The position numbers and the translations under genes were made by a program. A stretch of DNA of 45,999 bases from Pseudomonas nitroreducens (GTDB lineage Bacteria; Pseudomonadota; Gammaproteobacteria; Pseudomonadales; Pseudomonadaceae), in contig NZ_JACHLI010000044.1 in NCBI RefSeq assembly GCF_014204515.1, forward strand, positions 2,549-48,547, in the 5' to 3' direction. This document shows positions 34,950 to 43,767 of this stretch, one piece after another. Below the pieces are notes generated by a model, which was not told the DNA's origin, did no database searches, and worked only from the letters and a program-made list of their open reading frames with translations. How positions within the stretch are numbered: position 1 is the stretch's first letter; every line of letters begins with the position of its first letter.

Positions 34950-37900
34950 GGTGTTTTCTTCTCCCACTGCGCATCGAAGCCGCTGCAAGCGTCGGCGACG
35001 GCGCGGTAGTCGGCGTAGGTTTCGGCGAGCAGTACCGGCGAAATGTCGGCCAGCTTCAGGTTACCGTCCGACCAGCGACGGCCTAGCTTCTCGTAGGAAA
35101 GGTGGGTGAGTGCGGCTGGCACATTTTCTTCCGGCAGGCAGTTGCCGGTGAAACCGATGCAGACCCGCAATTTAAGACTGGCGAAGTCCTTGAAGTAATG
35201 GTCGAAGAAGCCACCGTCCTCGGCTGGCGCGCGCTGGTAGCCGAGCTTGGTCAGCACGCCGCGCAGGGTAAAGGTGTCGCTCATCCAGCCCTTGTGGTCC
35301 TCGATCTCGTGGCTTTCCCGAGTCGCATCGGTGGCAGGGAGCTCCGGCAGTTCTCGTGACATCTGCGGGAACAGCGGCTTGATCTTGTAGTCCTTGAAAT
35401 GCCCGCTCCAGCCTTTGGCAGTTTCGCCATCCACCAGTGCGGCATGGGTCAGGCGGATATGGCGTCCCTCGGCCAGTTCGATTTCGTCGTCGTCCAGATC
35501 GATCAGGCTGCCGTCCTCGGTGGGGCGGAACAGCCGCAGCCCGCCCTCGGCGTCGACTTCCGCCCAGACCAGACGCTGCAGCAGGTGGTTCATCAGCGGG
35601 TGGGCGAACAGGTATTCGCGCCATTCCGCCACCGGCCACAGGCGTTCGGCACACATGGCCTCGTAGAGACGCTGGCTCTGCAGGTCGATGACCTGCTTGA
35701 TCTCCTTCTTGCTGGTGGACAGCTGGCTCTTGGCTTCCTTGATCAGCGCCGGGTCGTCGCTCTTGCGCGGCTCGGGCAGAGCTTTGACCACCTTGCTCTC
35801 GGGGTTGCGCAGTTCCAGTTTCAGCGCCGCGTCCAGGCGTGCGGTGAACAGTCGCTCGCCGTAATGCAGGTTGAGTACGCCCTGCTCGTCGAAGCCGGCG
35901 CTGGGGATGGTGCGGTCCGCCAGTTCGTCGGCGCTCCAGGCATTGCGTTCGGCGATCTGTTCGATCAGCTCGCGCGCCTTCGCCTGCACGGAGGCGGTGC
36001 GGTGGCGGCGGGCGACGGAAAGCAGCAACTGGATCACCAGCGGATCGTCGCTGTTGGCAGCGGCCATCAGCATGGCCTCGATCTGCGCGCGACGCTGGTA
36101 GTGATCGCGCATGTAGCTCTGCAGCAGGCTGACCAGTTCATGGCCGGGGAGGGCCCAGGCGAGGGCGAGGATGCCCTTGTCGGCAATGGCGCTGCCCAGG
36201 TAGATACCCAGGTGTTCACGCTTGAGGCTTTCGAATATCTGCTCCGGCGTGGCGTTGGCGTATTCGGCCCCGTACTGCGCCCAGCTCTTGTACTGCTGGA
36301 TGCGCTGGGTGTGGTTGGCCTGGGCGTAGGCGATGGCCTCTTCCAGGGATGGCGAGCGGGTGTCCTGGGCGATGAAACCGAGCAGCAGGCTCTTGCTCAG
36401 CGCGGCGCGGCTAGCCGGGGTCAGCAGTTGCAGGTAGCGGCTGAGCAAGGCGTTGCCAGCGGGCTCCTTGAGCTTGCAGGCGAGAATCACCCACCAGCGC
36501 GGGATGGCTGGGTCCGCCGGGCTGCCGTCGAGCCACTGGGCGGCGGGCAGGTGGTCGAGATCGAGCCAGGACAGGCTGGCGGGCGGCTTGGCCTGCAGTC
36601 CTTTCTGCGCCTCCTTGAGCAACACGGCAGGCGTGAGATAGCCGGAAATGTCCTGGCCCAGCGCCTCCAGGGCCGCCAGCAGCGAGGCGCGCACGGTTTC
36701 ACGTTTTTCCTTGACCAGGGCCGTATTCAGCGCCTGCACGGCGGCGGGATTGCCCAGCCGCTTCAGCCAATCGGCAGCCATGCCGCGGATTTCCTGCTTG
36801 CTGGAGGTCAGCGCCTCTTCGGCCCGCTGGCCGATGTCCGCCAAGGTTTCCAGCAGACGCTGGGCCTCGCTGCGGTTGGTCTTGCTGGTACCCAGGGCTA
36901 GTTCCAGCAGTATCGGGATGAAGCGCGCCGGCAGTACCGGGAAGCGTTGCAGGATGTTCAGCCCCCAGGATTCGTTGAAGCCGTAGTAGCGATTGGAACT
37001 TTCCGAGGGGCGCAGGCCGAAGGCTTCTTCAAGGAATTCCGGATGGCTGGCGAAGAATGGCCACACGTTCTCTGGCGGCATCTGCTCCAGGGGCGAATTC
37101 CAGCCACAGCAGACTTCTGCGACTTCGCGCGCAGCGCGCTGGTGGCCAGCGCGCTGCATGGCATCTTCCAGGGTGCGCAGGTCGAGGCGGGCGAGGGCGT
37201 CGCCCTTGAAGCAGGAGCTCAGTTGGTACCAGTTGAAGTTGAAGGCGCGGATCAGGTGCAGCAGATTCATCTCTGGCAGGTTGGCCAGGTGCCGCTTGTA
37301 GCCGATCACCTCGTTTACCGCTGAATTCAGTTTGCCGGTCTTTTCGCCGTTGAGGCATTGCAGGGCTTTTTGCAGGTCGGTGTCTGTCACCGATTGCATT
37401 TCCTTGTACTGTTTCTGCCGCCAATCCCATTTGCGTTTTTCTTCCCGGTTGCTGCGGATTTCCTCCTCTGCCGCCAGGCGCTTTTCCTCCAGCAATTCCT
37501 GGAGGCTCTTTCGGAGCAATTGCAGAACGGGGTCGCCCAGTTGTACGTCCGGGTAACATTCGAACTCGCCGGCCTCCGGCAGCGCTTGTTGCTCGGCAGT
37601 GGCTTGGCTGTCCAGGCGTGCCAGGGCATTGGCCAGGGCCTGCTGGACAGGTTTGGCACCTTCCACTGTTTGCCGTGCCTGGAGAATGGCGCGGGCTTCG
37701 TCGCCGCTACGGGCCAGCATCTCGGCGGCCTGGATGCGTTCGCCGTTGGAACCGTGCTCGAGCAACTGGCTCAACTGCTCAAGCTTGACGACCAGGGGCA
37801 GGGCTTCGACCCGTGGCATGGCTTCGGCGCGTACGCCCTTCGCCGCATTTACCGCCATGCGTACCAGCACATCGACGTAGGTGGTGGCCAGTGTCGAGTT

Positions 37901-38644
37901 ACGGCTGAGCAGTCGCACCAGGTTGATGCAACCGCTGGCCGACAGGCGCTCGGGCAGGCCGCGCACCAGCGGCGGTTGCTCCAGCAGGCGTTCGGCCAGG
38001 CCTGGCAGTTTCAGCAGTTGGTCTTCCTGATCCTGCCAGTGGTAGGCGTTCAGATCGCGGCGATCGAGTAGCAGCAGCGGCGCATCCTCGGTGGGCAGCT
38101 CATCGACCGCAAGCAGGCGCTCCAGCAGGTCGAGATTCCAGTGCTGGCGCATGTCCTTGCTGTACTTCTCACCGACCCGTTTCACCGTGGTGACCAGCGC
38201 ATCGATCACCAGATAGAGGTACCAATCCGGCACCTTGGCGATCCGCACCAGATTGCCGCCTTGGCAGGCGGCTTCCAGCACCTTGCCGAAGCGCCCCAGG
38301 GCCGGCACGTCGACATCGGCGCCGACGGCATACAGGCGCACGCGGGCGTTGGCTGCTGCGTTGATGCGTTTCTTGTGCTTCTGCAGGTCGTTGCGCACGT
38401 TGCTGGAGGGGTGCCACCAGCCGAGGGTGGCGGGCTGGTCGAGCAGTACAATGGCCTCTTCCGCATTAACGCGGCGCAGATCAAGCAGAACGGATTCGAC
38501 GGTGCCTTCGAGCACGTAGCTGACCGCCCGTTGGGTGAGTCCCTCTTGCAGAATGTCGAGGACTTCCAGACATTCAGTTACATGCTTGGCGAAGGGCGTG
38601 GGCGAGCTGCCAAACCCCAATTTTTCCAGCAGTTTCTGTAACAT
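34943..38644 (-). CDS. yehI: Large DUF4132-family protein, first gene of the yeh-type operon
   Basis: 1,233 residues from the Met at 38644 (MLQKLLEKLGFG); a longer start at 38716 would add 24 hydrophobic residues and has no ribosome binding site, and the site at 38644 is also weak. The middle is built of helical repeat-like segments (AQRLLETLADIGQRAEEALTS; AAVQALNTALVKEKRETVRA), reminiscent of HEAT-type repeats. The C-terminal part has the DUF4132 look: WPVAEWREYLFAHPLMNHLL, LVWAEV, RLFRPTEDGSLIDLDDD and IRLTHAALVDGETAKGW. E. coli YehI has this type and similar size. It probably serves as scaffold or effector of the MoxR-VWA set; that role is inferred. It overlaps the MoxR gene by 7 bases. 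Confidence 0.78.
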   Translation of the reverse strand: MLQKLLEKLGFGSSPTPFAKHVTECLEVLDILQEGLTQRAVSYVLEGTVESVLLDLRRVNAEEAIVLLDQPATLGWWHPSSNVRNDLQKHKKRINAAANARVRLYAVGADVDVPALGRFGKVLEAACQGGNLVRIAKVPDWYLYLVIDALVTTVKRVGEKYSKDMRQHWNLDLLERLLAVDELPTEDAPLLLLDRRDLNAYHWQDQEDQLLKLPGLAERLLEQPPLVRGLPERLSASGCINLVRLLSRNSTLATTYVDVLVRMAVNAAKGVRAEAMPRVEALPLVVKLEQLSQLLEHGSNGERIQAAEMLARSGDEARAILQARQTVEGAKPVQQALANALARLDSQATAEQQALPEAGEFECYPDVQLGDPVLQLLRKSLQELLEEKRLAAEEEIRSNREEKRKWDWRQKQYKEMQSVTDTDLQKALQCLNGEKTGKLNSAVNEVIGYKRHLANLPEMNLLHLIRAFNFNWYQLSSCFKGDALARLDLRTLEDAMQRAGHQRAAREVAEVCCGWNSPLEQMPPENVWPFFASHPEFLEEAFGLRPSESSNRYYGFNESWGLNILQRFPVLPARFIPILLELALGTSKTNRSEAQRLLETLADIGQRAEEALTSSKQEIRGMAADWLKRLGNPAAVQALNTALVKEKRETVRASLLAALEALGQDISGYLTPAVLLKEAQKGLQAKPPASLSWLDLDHLPAAQWLDGSPADPAIPRWWVILACKLKEPAGNALLSRYLQLLTPASRAALSKSLLLGFIAQDTRSPSLEEAIAYAQANHTQRIQQYKSWAQYGAEYANATPEQIFESLKREHLGIYLGSAIADKGILALAWALPGHELVSLLQSYMRDHYQRRAQIEAMLMAAANSDDPLVIQLLLSVARRHRTASVQAKARELIEQIAERNAWSADELADRTIPSAGFDEQGVLNLHYGERLFTARLDAALKLELRNPESKVVKALPEPRKSDDPALIKEAKSQLSTSKKEIKQVIDLQSQRLYEAMCAERLWPVAEWREYLFAHPLMNHLLQRLVWAEVDAEGGLRLFRPTEDGSLIDLDDDEIELAEGRHIRLTHAALVDGETAKGWSGHFKDYKIKPLFPQMSRELPELPATDATRESHEIEDHKGWMSDTFTLRGVLTKLGYQRAPAEDGGFFDHYFKDFASLKLRVCIGFTGNCLPEENVPAALTHLSYEKLGRRWSDGNLKLADISPVLLAETYADYRAVADACSGFDAQWEKKTPW

Positions 38645-38768
38645 GACGATCCATACTAGGAAGGGAGAAAGGCTGAATAGTAAATCAGTTGTCGCGGAGG
38701 AAGGCTGGTGAGTCATGTCAGAAATTACCCATATTTTAGGTGCCGTATTTCCGACAGCTGGACTACTA
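38645..38768 (-). promoter_or_regulatory. Upstream region of the yeh-type operon, cut by an IS
   Basis: The 124 bases between the DUF4132 start and the IS5-type element hold the only possible native promoter. AT-rich patches are present near 38680 and 38735, but I see no firm -35/-10 pair. Any upstream control sites have been replaced by the IS. Confidence 0.3.
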
Positions 38769-39968
38769 GGGAAGGTCTGAAGTAGCCCTGTATTTCCGGT
38801 CGACTTCAGCCTCTGCCGATTTTGAAAGCGGCAAACCGATCAAAAAACGATCAGATTGCCGGCTTATTTCGATGTTTCTGGGCGCCGCAATAACCTCGCC
38901 GCGGCCATTTCCCATATTACAGGCGCACCTCTCCTGCATTCGTTAGCAAGTGTCGGCGGGCCATCCACAGATTTGACAGCGCGAACAGCGTTACCAGTTG
39001 CGCGGTGTTTTTGGCCAGACCACTGAAGTGCGTCTTCACATACCCGAACTGGCGCTTGATCACCCGGAACGGGTGCTCGACCCTGGCGCGCATCTGGGCC
39101 TTGGCCTTCTCAATTTTTCGCTTGGCCTTGTACAGCACGCTGCGTTTATCGAGTTTCTTGTAGGCGCTGCGTCGGGCTGCAACCTGCCAGATTACTGGGC
39201 GACCCTCATGCTCGGGGCGCTTCTCGACGCCGGTGTAACCCGCGTCGGCACCGACCATATTTTCATCGCCGTGCAGCAATTTATCGACTTGAGTGACATC
39301 CGCCATATTGGCCGCCGTGCCCACCACGCTGTGCACCAAACCCGACTCGTCATCGACGCCGATGTGGGCCTTCATGCCGAAGTAATACTGGTTGCCCTTC
39401 TTGGTTTGGTACATCTCCGGGTCGCGCTTGCCGTCCTTGTTCTTGGTCGAGCTCGGCGCATTGATCAGCGAGGCATCGACGATGGTGCCTTGGCGCAACG
39501 ACAAGCCTCGGTCACCCAGGTAGCCATTGATGACGGCCAGGATGCCGGCAGCCAGTTCGTGTTTCTCCAGCAGCCGGCGGAAATTGAGGATGGTAGTTTC
39601 GTCGGGAATACGCTCCAGACTCAACCCGGAAAACTGGCGCAGGATAGTGGTCTCGTACAGCGCTTCTTCCATCGCCGGGGCGCTGTAGCCGAACCAGTTC
39701 TGCAGCAGGTGAACCCGCAGCATGGCCATCAGCGGATAGGCTGGCCGACCGCTTTCACCCTTGGGGTAATGCAGATCGATCAAGGCAATCAGGCCCTTCC
39801 ACGGCACTACCCGATCCATCTCGATCAGGAACAACTCTTTGCGGGTCTGCTTGCGCCTGCCGGCGTACTCGGCGTCGGCGAAGGTCATCTGCTTCATCGG
39901 AAAACTCGGCGAGTGGAGTCCGGGTAGGGTATTTTGCCAAAATTAGGAAGTCTTCTTCGGAGTTTCCT
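38769..39968 (-). mobile_element. IS5-family element, apparently complete
   Basis: About 1.2 kb. The ends GGGAAGGTCTGAAGTAG (from 38769) and, on the other strand, AAGGAAACTCCGAAGAAG (to 39968) are imperfect inverted repeats, flanked by CTAG on one side and TTAG on the other, of the CTAR type. One long transposase gene fills it. It borders the promoter side of the yeh-type operon. Confidence 0.85.
38917..39897 (-). CDS. IS5-family transposase, intact
   Basis: 326 residues, full length for this group. It starts MKQMTFADAEYAGRRKQTRKE, with the N-terminal region that the other copy lacks. Catalytic residues: Asp in TIVDASLINAPSSTK, Asp in VGADAGYTGVEKRPEH and Glu in RVEHPFRVIKRQFGY, with no stop or frameshift. 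It is probably active. Confidence 0.92.
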   Translation of the reverse strand: MKQMTFADAEYAGRRKQTRKELFLIEMDRVVPWKGLIALIDLHYPKGESGRPAYPLMAMLRVHLLQNWFGYSAPAMEEALYETTILRQFSGLSLERIPDETTILNFRRLLEKHELAAGILAVINGYLGDRGLSLRQGTIVDASLINAPSSTKNKDGKRDPEMYQTKKGNQYYFGMKAHIGVDDESGLVHSVVGTAANMADVTQVDKLLHGDENMVGADAGYTGVEKRPEHEGRPVIWQVAARRSAYKKLDKRSVLYKAKRKIEKAKAQMRARVEHPFRVIKRQFGYVKTHFSGLAKNTAQLVTLFALSNLWMARRHLLTNAGEVRL

Positions 39969-39991
39969 TAGTCATAAACACAACCGTATGC

Positions 39992-40045
39992 CTATCCCTT
40001 ACGTTAAGGATGATACGGTGTCCGGCTTTTCAGGGGGCTGATCCA
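39992..40045 (+). repeat. 54-bp inverted repeat, left copy
   Basis: Begins CTATCCCTTACGTTAAGG and ends GGGGGCTGATCCA. It matches the complement of 45663-45716 at 53 of 54 positions. It contains the small palindrome ATCCCTTACGTTAAGGAT. The two copies enclose the metalloprotease region. Confidence 0.9.
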
Positions 40046-40191
40046 TTGCCCATCATCAGGCCGATCAGGATAAACACTCGCAGCCGCTTGCTGAGAGCCG
40101 CCCCCGTTTATCGCTCGTTGTTGTATTGTTGCTGCTTGCTGGACTGGTGTTGTTGGACGGTTGGGGATCACACCAGCCGCCCAACAGTTAC
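40046..40191. other. Spacer without a recognisable gene
   Basis: About 150 bases between the 54-bp repeat and the metalloprotease stop. I see no coding frame with support and no clear terminator. Confidence 0.3.
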
Positions 40192-41931
40192 TTAGACCCA
40201 GTAAGTATTAATCACTGACTCAAGAGCATCAAAGTAGTGCTGTGGCAGAGTTGCTTGTCCATATTCGGGGGGGGCAAAGCTAGACATTGCGCCTATGAGT
40301 TGGTCGACATGGGCGGTATTCAGGGTCTTTCCCCAGCCGTCTTTTACCAAGTCAAGAGCATTCTCTCGTTCGTAGAAAAAATTTTGCACGGTCACGCTAT
40401 CTTGAGTGCCGATAATACTGATCTTCAGGTCGCACTTATTCAGGCCAGTAGAGAACCAGAGTTGGTCATATTTCACAGCCCCTTCGAAGAGCAGGGTATC
40501 GATATCCCCTGCAACAATATTTCCCAGAGTGATAGTGTCTCTTCCGTCGCCCCAGGTGAAAGCAAAAACATCATCCCCTGCTCCGCCTGTGATCAGGTCG
40601 TTGCCCCTGCCGCCACGGATTAAATCATTGCCACCCAAACCTGTGAGCCAAGTGCCCAGAGAATTTCCATTCATGATATTATTAAGATCGTTTCCACCCA
40701 TTATGGATGAGCAACCTTCAACTAGTTGGAAGTACTCAATGTTCGAGTATATAATATTATTTTTTGTGTTGACATTGAAGAAAATGGTATCGAGACCCGC
40801 TACAGCTGATCCAGCCCTTTCGAAAACCCAGTCTCCAATGTTGTCAACATAGTATTCATCATTTCCGTTGCCGCCAGCAAGACCGTCCGCGCCGACGCCA
40901 CCGTCGAGCAGATCATTGCCATCTCCGCCTTGGATACTATCGTTGCCAGCGCCGCCGTATAGCGAATCGTCTCCTTTCTCGCCCTGGATGGTGTTATTTA
41001 ATTCGTTACCGTAGATAGTGTCTTTGCCTTGCGTGCCAATAGCGTTTTCGATGTTGGCACCGTAAGCAATTCCAATAGCGTCTTTCCCTGTGTAGGTGGA
41101 TTCATTAATATTAGGATAAAAGGGGGCAAAACCAATGCTGCTGCGTCTGCCATTATTTAAGTCGAGCGCCGATCCTAGATTAAAATTACTAAGATCAATG
41201 GTGTCATTTCCCCCACCATCCCAAATGGTTTTATAGAAGGGCTTTCCATCGAAATTATATTTTGTATCGCCACTGTTGAAGTCTGTATTGGTGCCATAGA
41301 GATACTGAGCGGCGGCAATGTCATAAATCCCGAGGTCTACGACTTCTGCCCGCAAGCATATGGGTGGTTTATTTGGGGTTGGAGATTTAATGTAATAATT
41401 GCGCGCTAATTCATGATTGTACGACATGACCGTGTCGAGCTCGTCATAATTTTTGTAGATCGGATCCTTCACCCATTGGTCATTGATTTTTTTATTGGTG
41501 TGGCTAAGCCCTAGAATGTGCCCGATCTCGTGAGCGACAGTTTCATATTGATATTCATCGGCATCAGTGTATACTGAAAGCCCGATTGTTGCATATGGGT
41601 CGCCTGGGTTCGCAACTGCGATCCCCCCGTGACCTGGATTTATCTCGTTGTAAAATAATAAATCCGCCACTATTGGGGTGTGGTGCATTTGTTGAAATTT
41701 TACATTGGCTACGTCGGAGTAATCTTGAAGTGCTGATGTGATCGTGTCAAAATGGTGTTTTTGGGTGATCCCATAGAATGATTTATACTCTCCTGTGTAT
41801 GGAGCTGAGATAGTTGACCAAGTTATTGTCTTGTTTTCAGGTAGCTCCCACTTCCAGGCATATAAACTGTTATTTAATATGAAATCAATTTCATCATTTC
41901 CAGAATAGTTGTATTTCGTTAAGTTCGACAT
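40192..41931 (-). CDS. Serralysin-like RTX zinc metalloprotease
   Basis: 579 residues. The protease domain has the zinc site HEIGHILGLSH (His134, Glu135, His138, Gly141, His144) and a Met-turn VMSYN (Met169), as in M10B serralysins such as AprA. The following YDIAAAQYLYG is typical after the catalytic domain. RTX calcium repeats lie at about 300-355 (YGGAGNDSIQGGDGNDLLDGG) and 430-450 (GGNDLIRGGRGNDLITGG). The end, after LWFSTGLN..DLKISIIGT and VTVQNFF, has a VDQLIGAMSSF and YFDALESVINTYWV tail of RTX type I secretion substrates. No signal peptide, as expected. The gene is far more AT-rich than the bap or yeh genes, so it is likely acquired. No cognate inhibitor or exporter gene lies beside it. 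The start has only a weak GGA upstream. Confidence 0.85.
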   Translation of the reverse strand: MSNLTKYNYSGNDEIDFILNNSLYAWKWELPENKTITWSTISAPYTGEYKSFYGITQKHHFDTITSALQDYSDVANVKFQQMHHTPIVADLLFYNEINPGHGGIAVANPGDPYATIGLSVYTDADEYQYETVAHEIGHILGLSHTNKKINDQWVKDPIYKNYDELDTVMSYNHELARNYYIKSPTPNKPPICLRAEVVDLGIYDIAAAQYLYGTNTDFNSGDTKYNFDGKPFYKTIWDGGGNDTIDLSNFNLGSALDLNNGRRSSIGFAPFYPNINESTYTGKDAIGIAYGANIENAIGTQGKDTIYGNELNNTIQGEKGDDSLYGGAGNDSIQGGDGNDLLDGGVGADGLAGGNGNDEYYVDNIGDWVFERAGSAVAGLDTIFFNVNTKNNIIYSNIEYFQLVEGCSSIMGGNDLNNIMNGNSLGTWLTGLGGNDLIRGGRGNDLITGGAGDDVFAFTWGDGRDTITLGNIVAGDIDTLLFEGAVKYDQLWFSTGLNKCDLKISIIGTQDSVTVQNFFYERENALDLVKDGWGKTLNTAHVDQLIGAMSSFAPPEYGQATLPQHYFDALESVINTYWV

Positions 41932-42083
41932 TTTATCTATTCCATTAAGTTGTCTGTTGGGCTTTTATTAGCTAAAATTCATTTAGCTGGCAAGAGCATT
42001 GACAAGCCGCAGAGGGCTTGCCATAAGAAATTTCTTGAAAGTGGCTTTGATAAGACTGAATCGCCCCGAGTTTGAACCCTGGC

Positions 42084-42302
42084 AGTTCACTGCTCGCGAT
42101 AGACAGCATTCGTAACGCTGCTGGCCGGATCATCAGTGGCCGCGATTTCAGCCTGACCGCACTGACCGGCGATGCGATCAACGAGCGCAGCATTACCTTA
42201 TTGGATCTGATCAACAACAACGACCGTAACGAAAGCGCACATCGACGGGTGATTGGAGGAGAAGCCGATGCGGCTCTCAACGCCGAAATTGCTGGTCGCT
42301 GA
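42084..42302 (+). pseudogene. Fragment of a filamentous haemagglutinin / CdiA-type adhesin gene
   Basis: SLLAIDSIRNAAGRIISGRDFSLTALTGDAINERSITL is the repeat pattern of large two-partner-secreted exoproteins (IRNxAGRIxGRDVSLTAxxGDxxNE). Only about 70 codons remain, followed by a stop. No two-partner transporter is present in the window. Confidence 0.65.
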
Positions 42303-42329
42303 TGAGTTGGGGGGCTCTGGCCGCTCGAA

Positions 42330-42520
42330 CCGGTCGCTGCACACCTGTTCTTCCAGTTGGTTTCTCGGCGCTACGAGCGGGCCAGCGTCTTAGTCACCAG
42401 CAATCGACCGGTCGGCAGGTATTCGGTGATGCGGTCGCCGCTACCGCGATCCTCGACCGCCTGCTGCATCATAGCTAGGTGGCCACGATCCGGGGCGACA
42501 GTTATCGATCCCTGACCCTG
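42330..42520 (+). pseudogene. 3' piece of an IS21-family istB
   Basis: LFFQLVSRRYERASVLVTSNRPVG, then in a shifted frame VFGDAVAATAILDRLLHHS and TIRGDSYR, is the end of IstB. Confidence 0.75.
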
Positions 42521-42557
42521 TCTGACTTATTGGATGCGACGGGCTTCGGTTGACATA

Positions 42558-42790
42558 GAAGCGTCAATGCCGCGCTGGAGAGCTTCTTCCGCTCGCTGGA
42601 GGCTGAGCGGGTGTGCCTGACGCGCTATGCCTGCTTCCACAAGGCGAAACCGACCTGTTCGACTACATCCGCTTTTACAATCACCGTCGCCTCCGCTCGA
42701 TGCTGGGCTATCTCAGTCCGATGGAGTTCGAGTGGCGCCACCCGACCACGCCAGTATTGCCTGTACCAACTCCGGATTGGTGTGGGAGGC
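42558..42790 (+). pseudogene. IS3-family OrfB 3' remnant
   Basis: VNAALESFFRSLEAERVCLTRYACFH, then after a frameshift DLFDYIRFYNHRRLRSMLGYLSPMEFEWRH, is the Glu-containing end of an IS3-family transposase. It overlaps the 3' end of the DUF2388 gene on the other strand. Confidence 0.75.
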
Positions 42791-43099
42791 CCAGGTGTCC
42801 TCCTGGTGTAGCGCGTGCAGCGCTGACTCCAGATACACCCCGTATATCGCTCCGTCGGATGCGATGAAGGCCGCCGCGTCGTCCTGCGCCGCTCGCAGCT
42901 TGTCCTGTAGGTCGCCGCTCATCTTCTGGCTGAAGAGCGTGGTGGAGATGAAAGGCCCGGTGGTGGTCATCGCCGACCAGAAGGTCGTCGCCATGATGGG
43001 CTCGTCCTTGAAATCGGGAATGACCTTGATGAAGGCTGCCGCCGAGGTACTCGCCAGCATCAACGCCAGCGTAATGGCGCAGTACTTGGGAAGGAGCAT
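42713..43099 (-). CDS. DUF2388-family secreted/periplasmic protein, 3' end replaced
   Basis: About 128 residues from the Met at 43099. A signal peptide MLLPKYCAITLALMLASTSAAA is followed by a short domain ending in the DUF2388 signature DAAAFIASDGAIYGVYLESALHAL..PELVQAILA. This family is common in Pseudomonas and its function is unknown. After AILA the frame runs on into IS3-type sequence (WSGGATRTPSD), so the last natural residues were lost. The longer frame from 43318 would bury the signal peptide. Confidence 0.65.
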   Translation of the reverse strand: MLLPKYCAITLALMLASTSAAAFIKVIPDFKDEPIMATTFWSAMTTTGPFISTTLFSQKMSGDLQDKLRAAQDDAAAFIASDGAIYGVYLESALHALHQEDTWASHTNPELVQAILAWSGGATRTPSD

Positions 43100-43579
43100 C
43101 CTAAGGGATCTCGCCTGTGGGAAATGTTTCAGGAAAGCTGCGGTACCGAGGGGGCTTTCGTCAAGGCGACAAAGAGCCGCCTTGCGTAAGCCGATTCTTC
43201 CGATAAATTCGTCGCTGTTTACATTCAGGGTAACTTCCCGCCGATGACTCCTGTCACCAGCAACAGGCTGGCGCCGGCGGGCAGCGTTTGCAAGGTGATG
43301 TCCGTAGGGGAGATTCATATTGGCGTCAACTATCAGACATCTCTATCAGAGATAGCTATAGGGAATGGAGGAATCGAGCATGCCCAATGATGCGCCCACA
43401 ATTATTCGCAGGAATCCACCGCGCACTTCGAGCGACTGCTTAACTTCCTTCGGAGAATTGAGGGGGGGCGGGACATCAAAAAAAGTCACCGCGCTAGATC
43501 GGCCTCTTGCCGAAGCAGCTCGTCTCCACGACCTGCCGATTCACACGGCTCATAGCGGCCAGATCCGGATCTAGCTGAT
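43100..43579. other. Region with no supported gene
   Basis: Contains only a short frame (about 43380-43574, MPNDAPTIIRRNPP..) with a GGAGG-like site upstream. Its neighbouring frames carry pieces such as AHFERLLNFLRRIEGG, which suggests one decayed gene with frameshifts. I cannot identify it. Confidence 0.25.
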
Positions 43580-43665
43580 CCCGCCATCTGCTTCATCGGG
43601 AAACTCGGACTACGGGATCGGCGTATTTCACCAGATTCGCGAAGTCTTTTTCAGGGTTTCCCTAG
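43580..43665 (-). mobile_element. Solo left end of an IS5-type element
   Basis: CATCTGCTTCATCGGGAAACTCGG, and the terminal CGAAGTCTTTTTCAGGGTTTCCCTAG, match the left end of the full IS5 copy at about 39886-39971 (start of the transposase gene and terminal repeat), with many differences. No other part of that element is here. Confidence 0.6.
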
Positions 43666-43765
43666 GGAAATCCTGAAAAAGCCCTTCTTTTGCAAAATTG
43701 CTGCTCTGCAACCCGCATGGTTACTGAGGCGGCATATTTGAGAGCAGGCTTTTTCAGATAGTCCC
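43665..43765. mobile_element. MITE-like element of about 100 bp with CTAG flanks
   Basis: GGGAAATCCTGAAAAAGCC at the left and the complement of GGGACTATCTGAAAAAGCCT at the right are imperfect terminal inverted repeats with the shared core CTGAAAAAGCC. CTAG lies on both sides. There is no coding capacity. It looks like a short non-autonomous IS5-family derivative. Confidence 0.6.
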
Positions 43766-43767
43766 TA

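Noticed and set aside
35399..36901. 500-codon plus-strand frame opposite the DUF4132 gene
   Set aside because: The composition is typical of an antisense shadow; the minus-strand frame has family motifs and overlaps its neighbours properly.
38998..39927. 309-codon plus-strand frame opposite the intact IS5 transposase
   Set aside because: The same shadow appears opposite the other IS5 copy (19344-20204); the transposase frame has DDE motifs.
41972..42010. AGCTAAA/TTTAGCT stem upstream of the protease gene as a terminator
   Set aside because: The stem is only 7 AT-rich pairs and lacks a T tract, so it is too weak to call.
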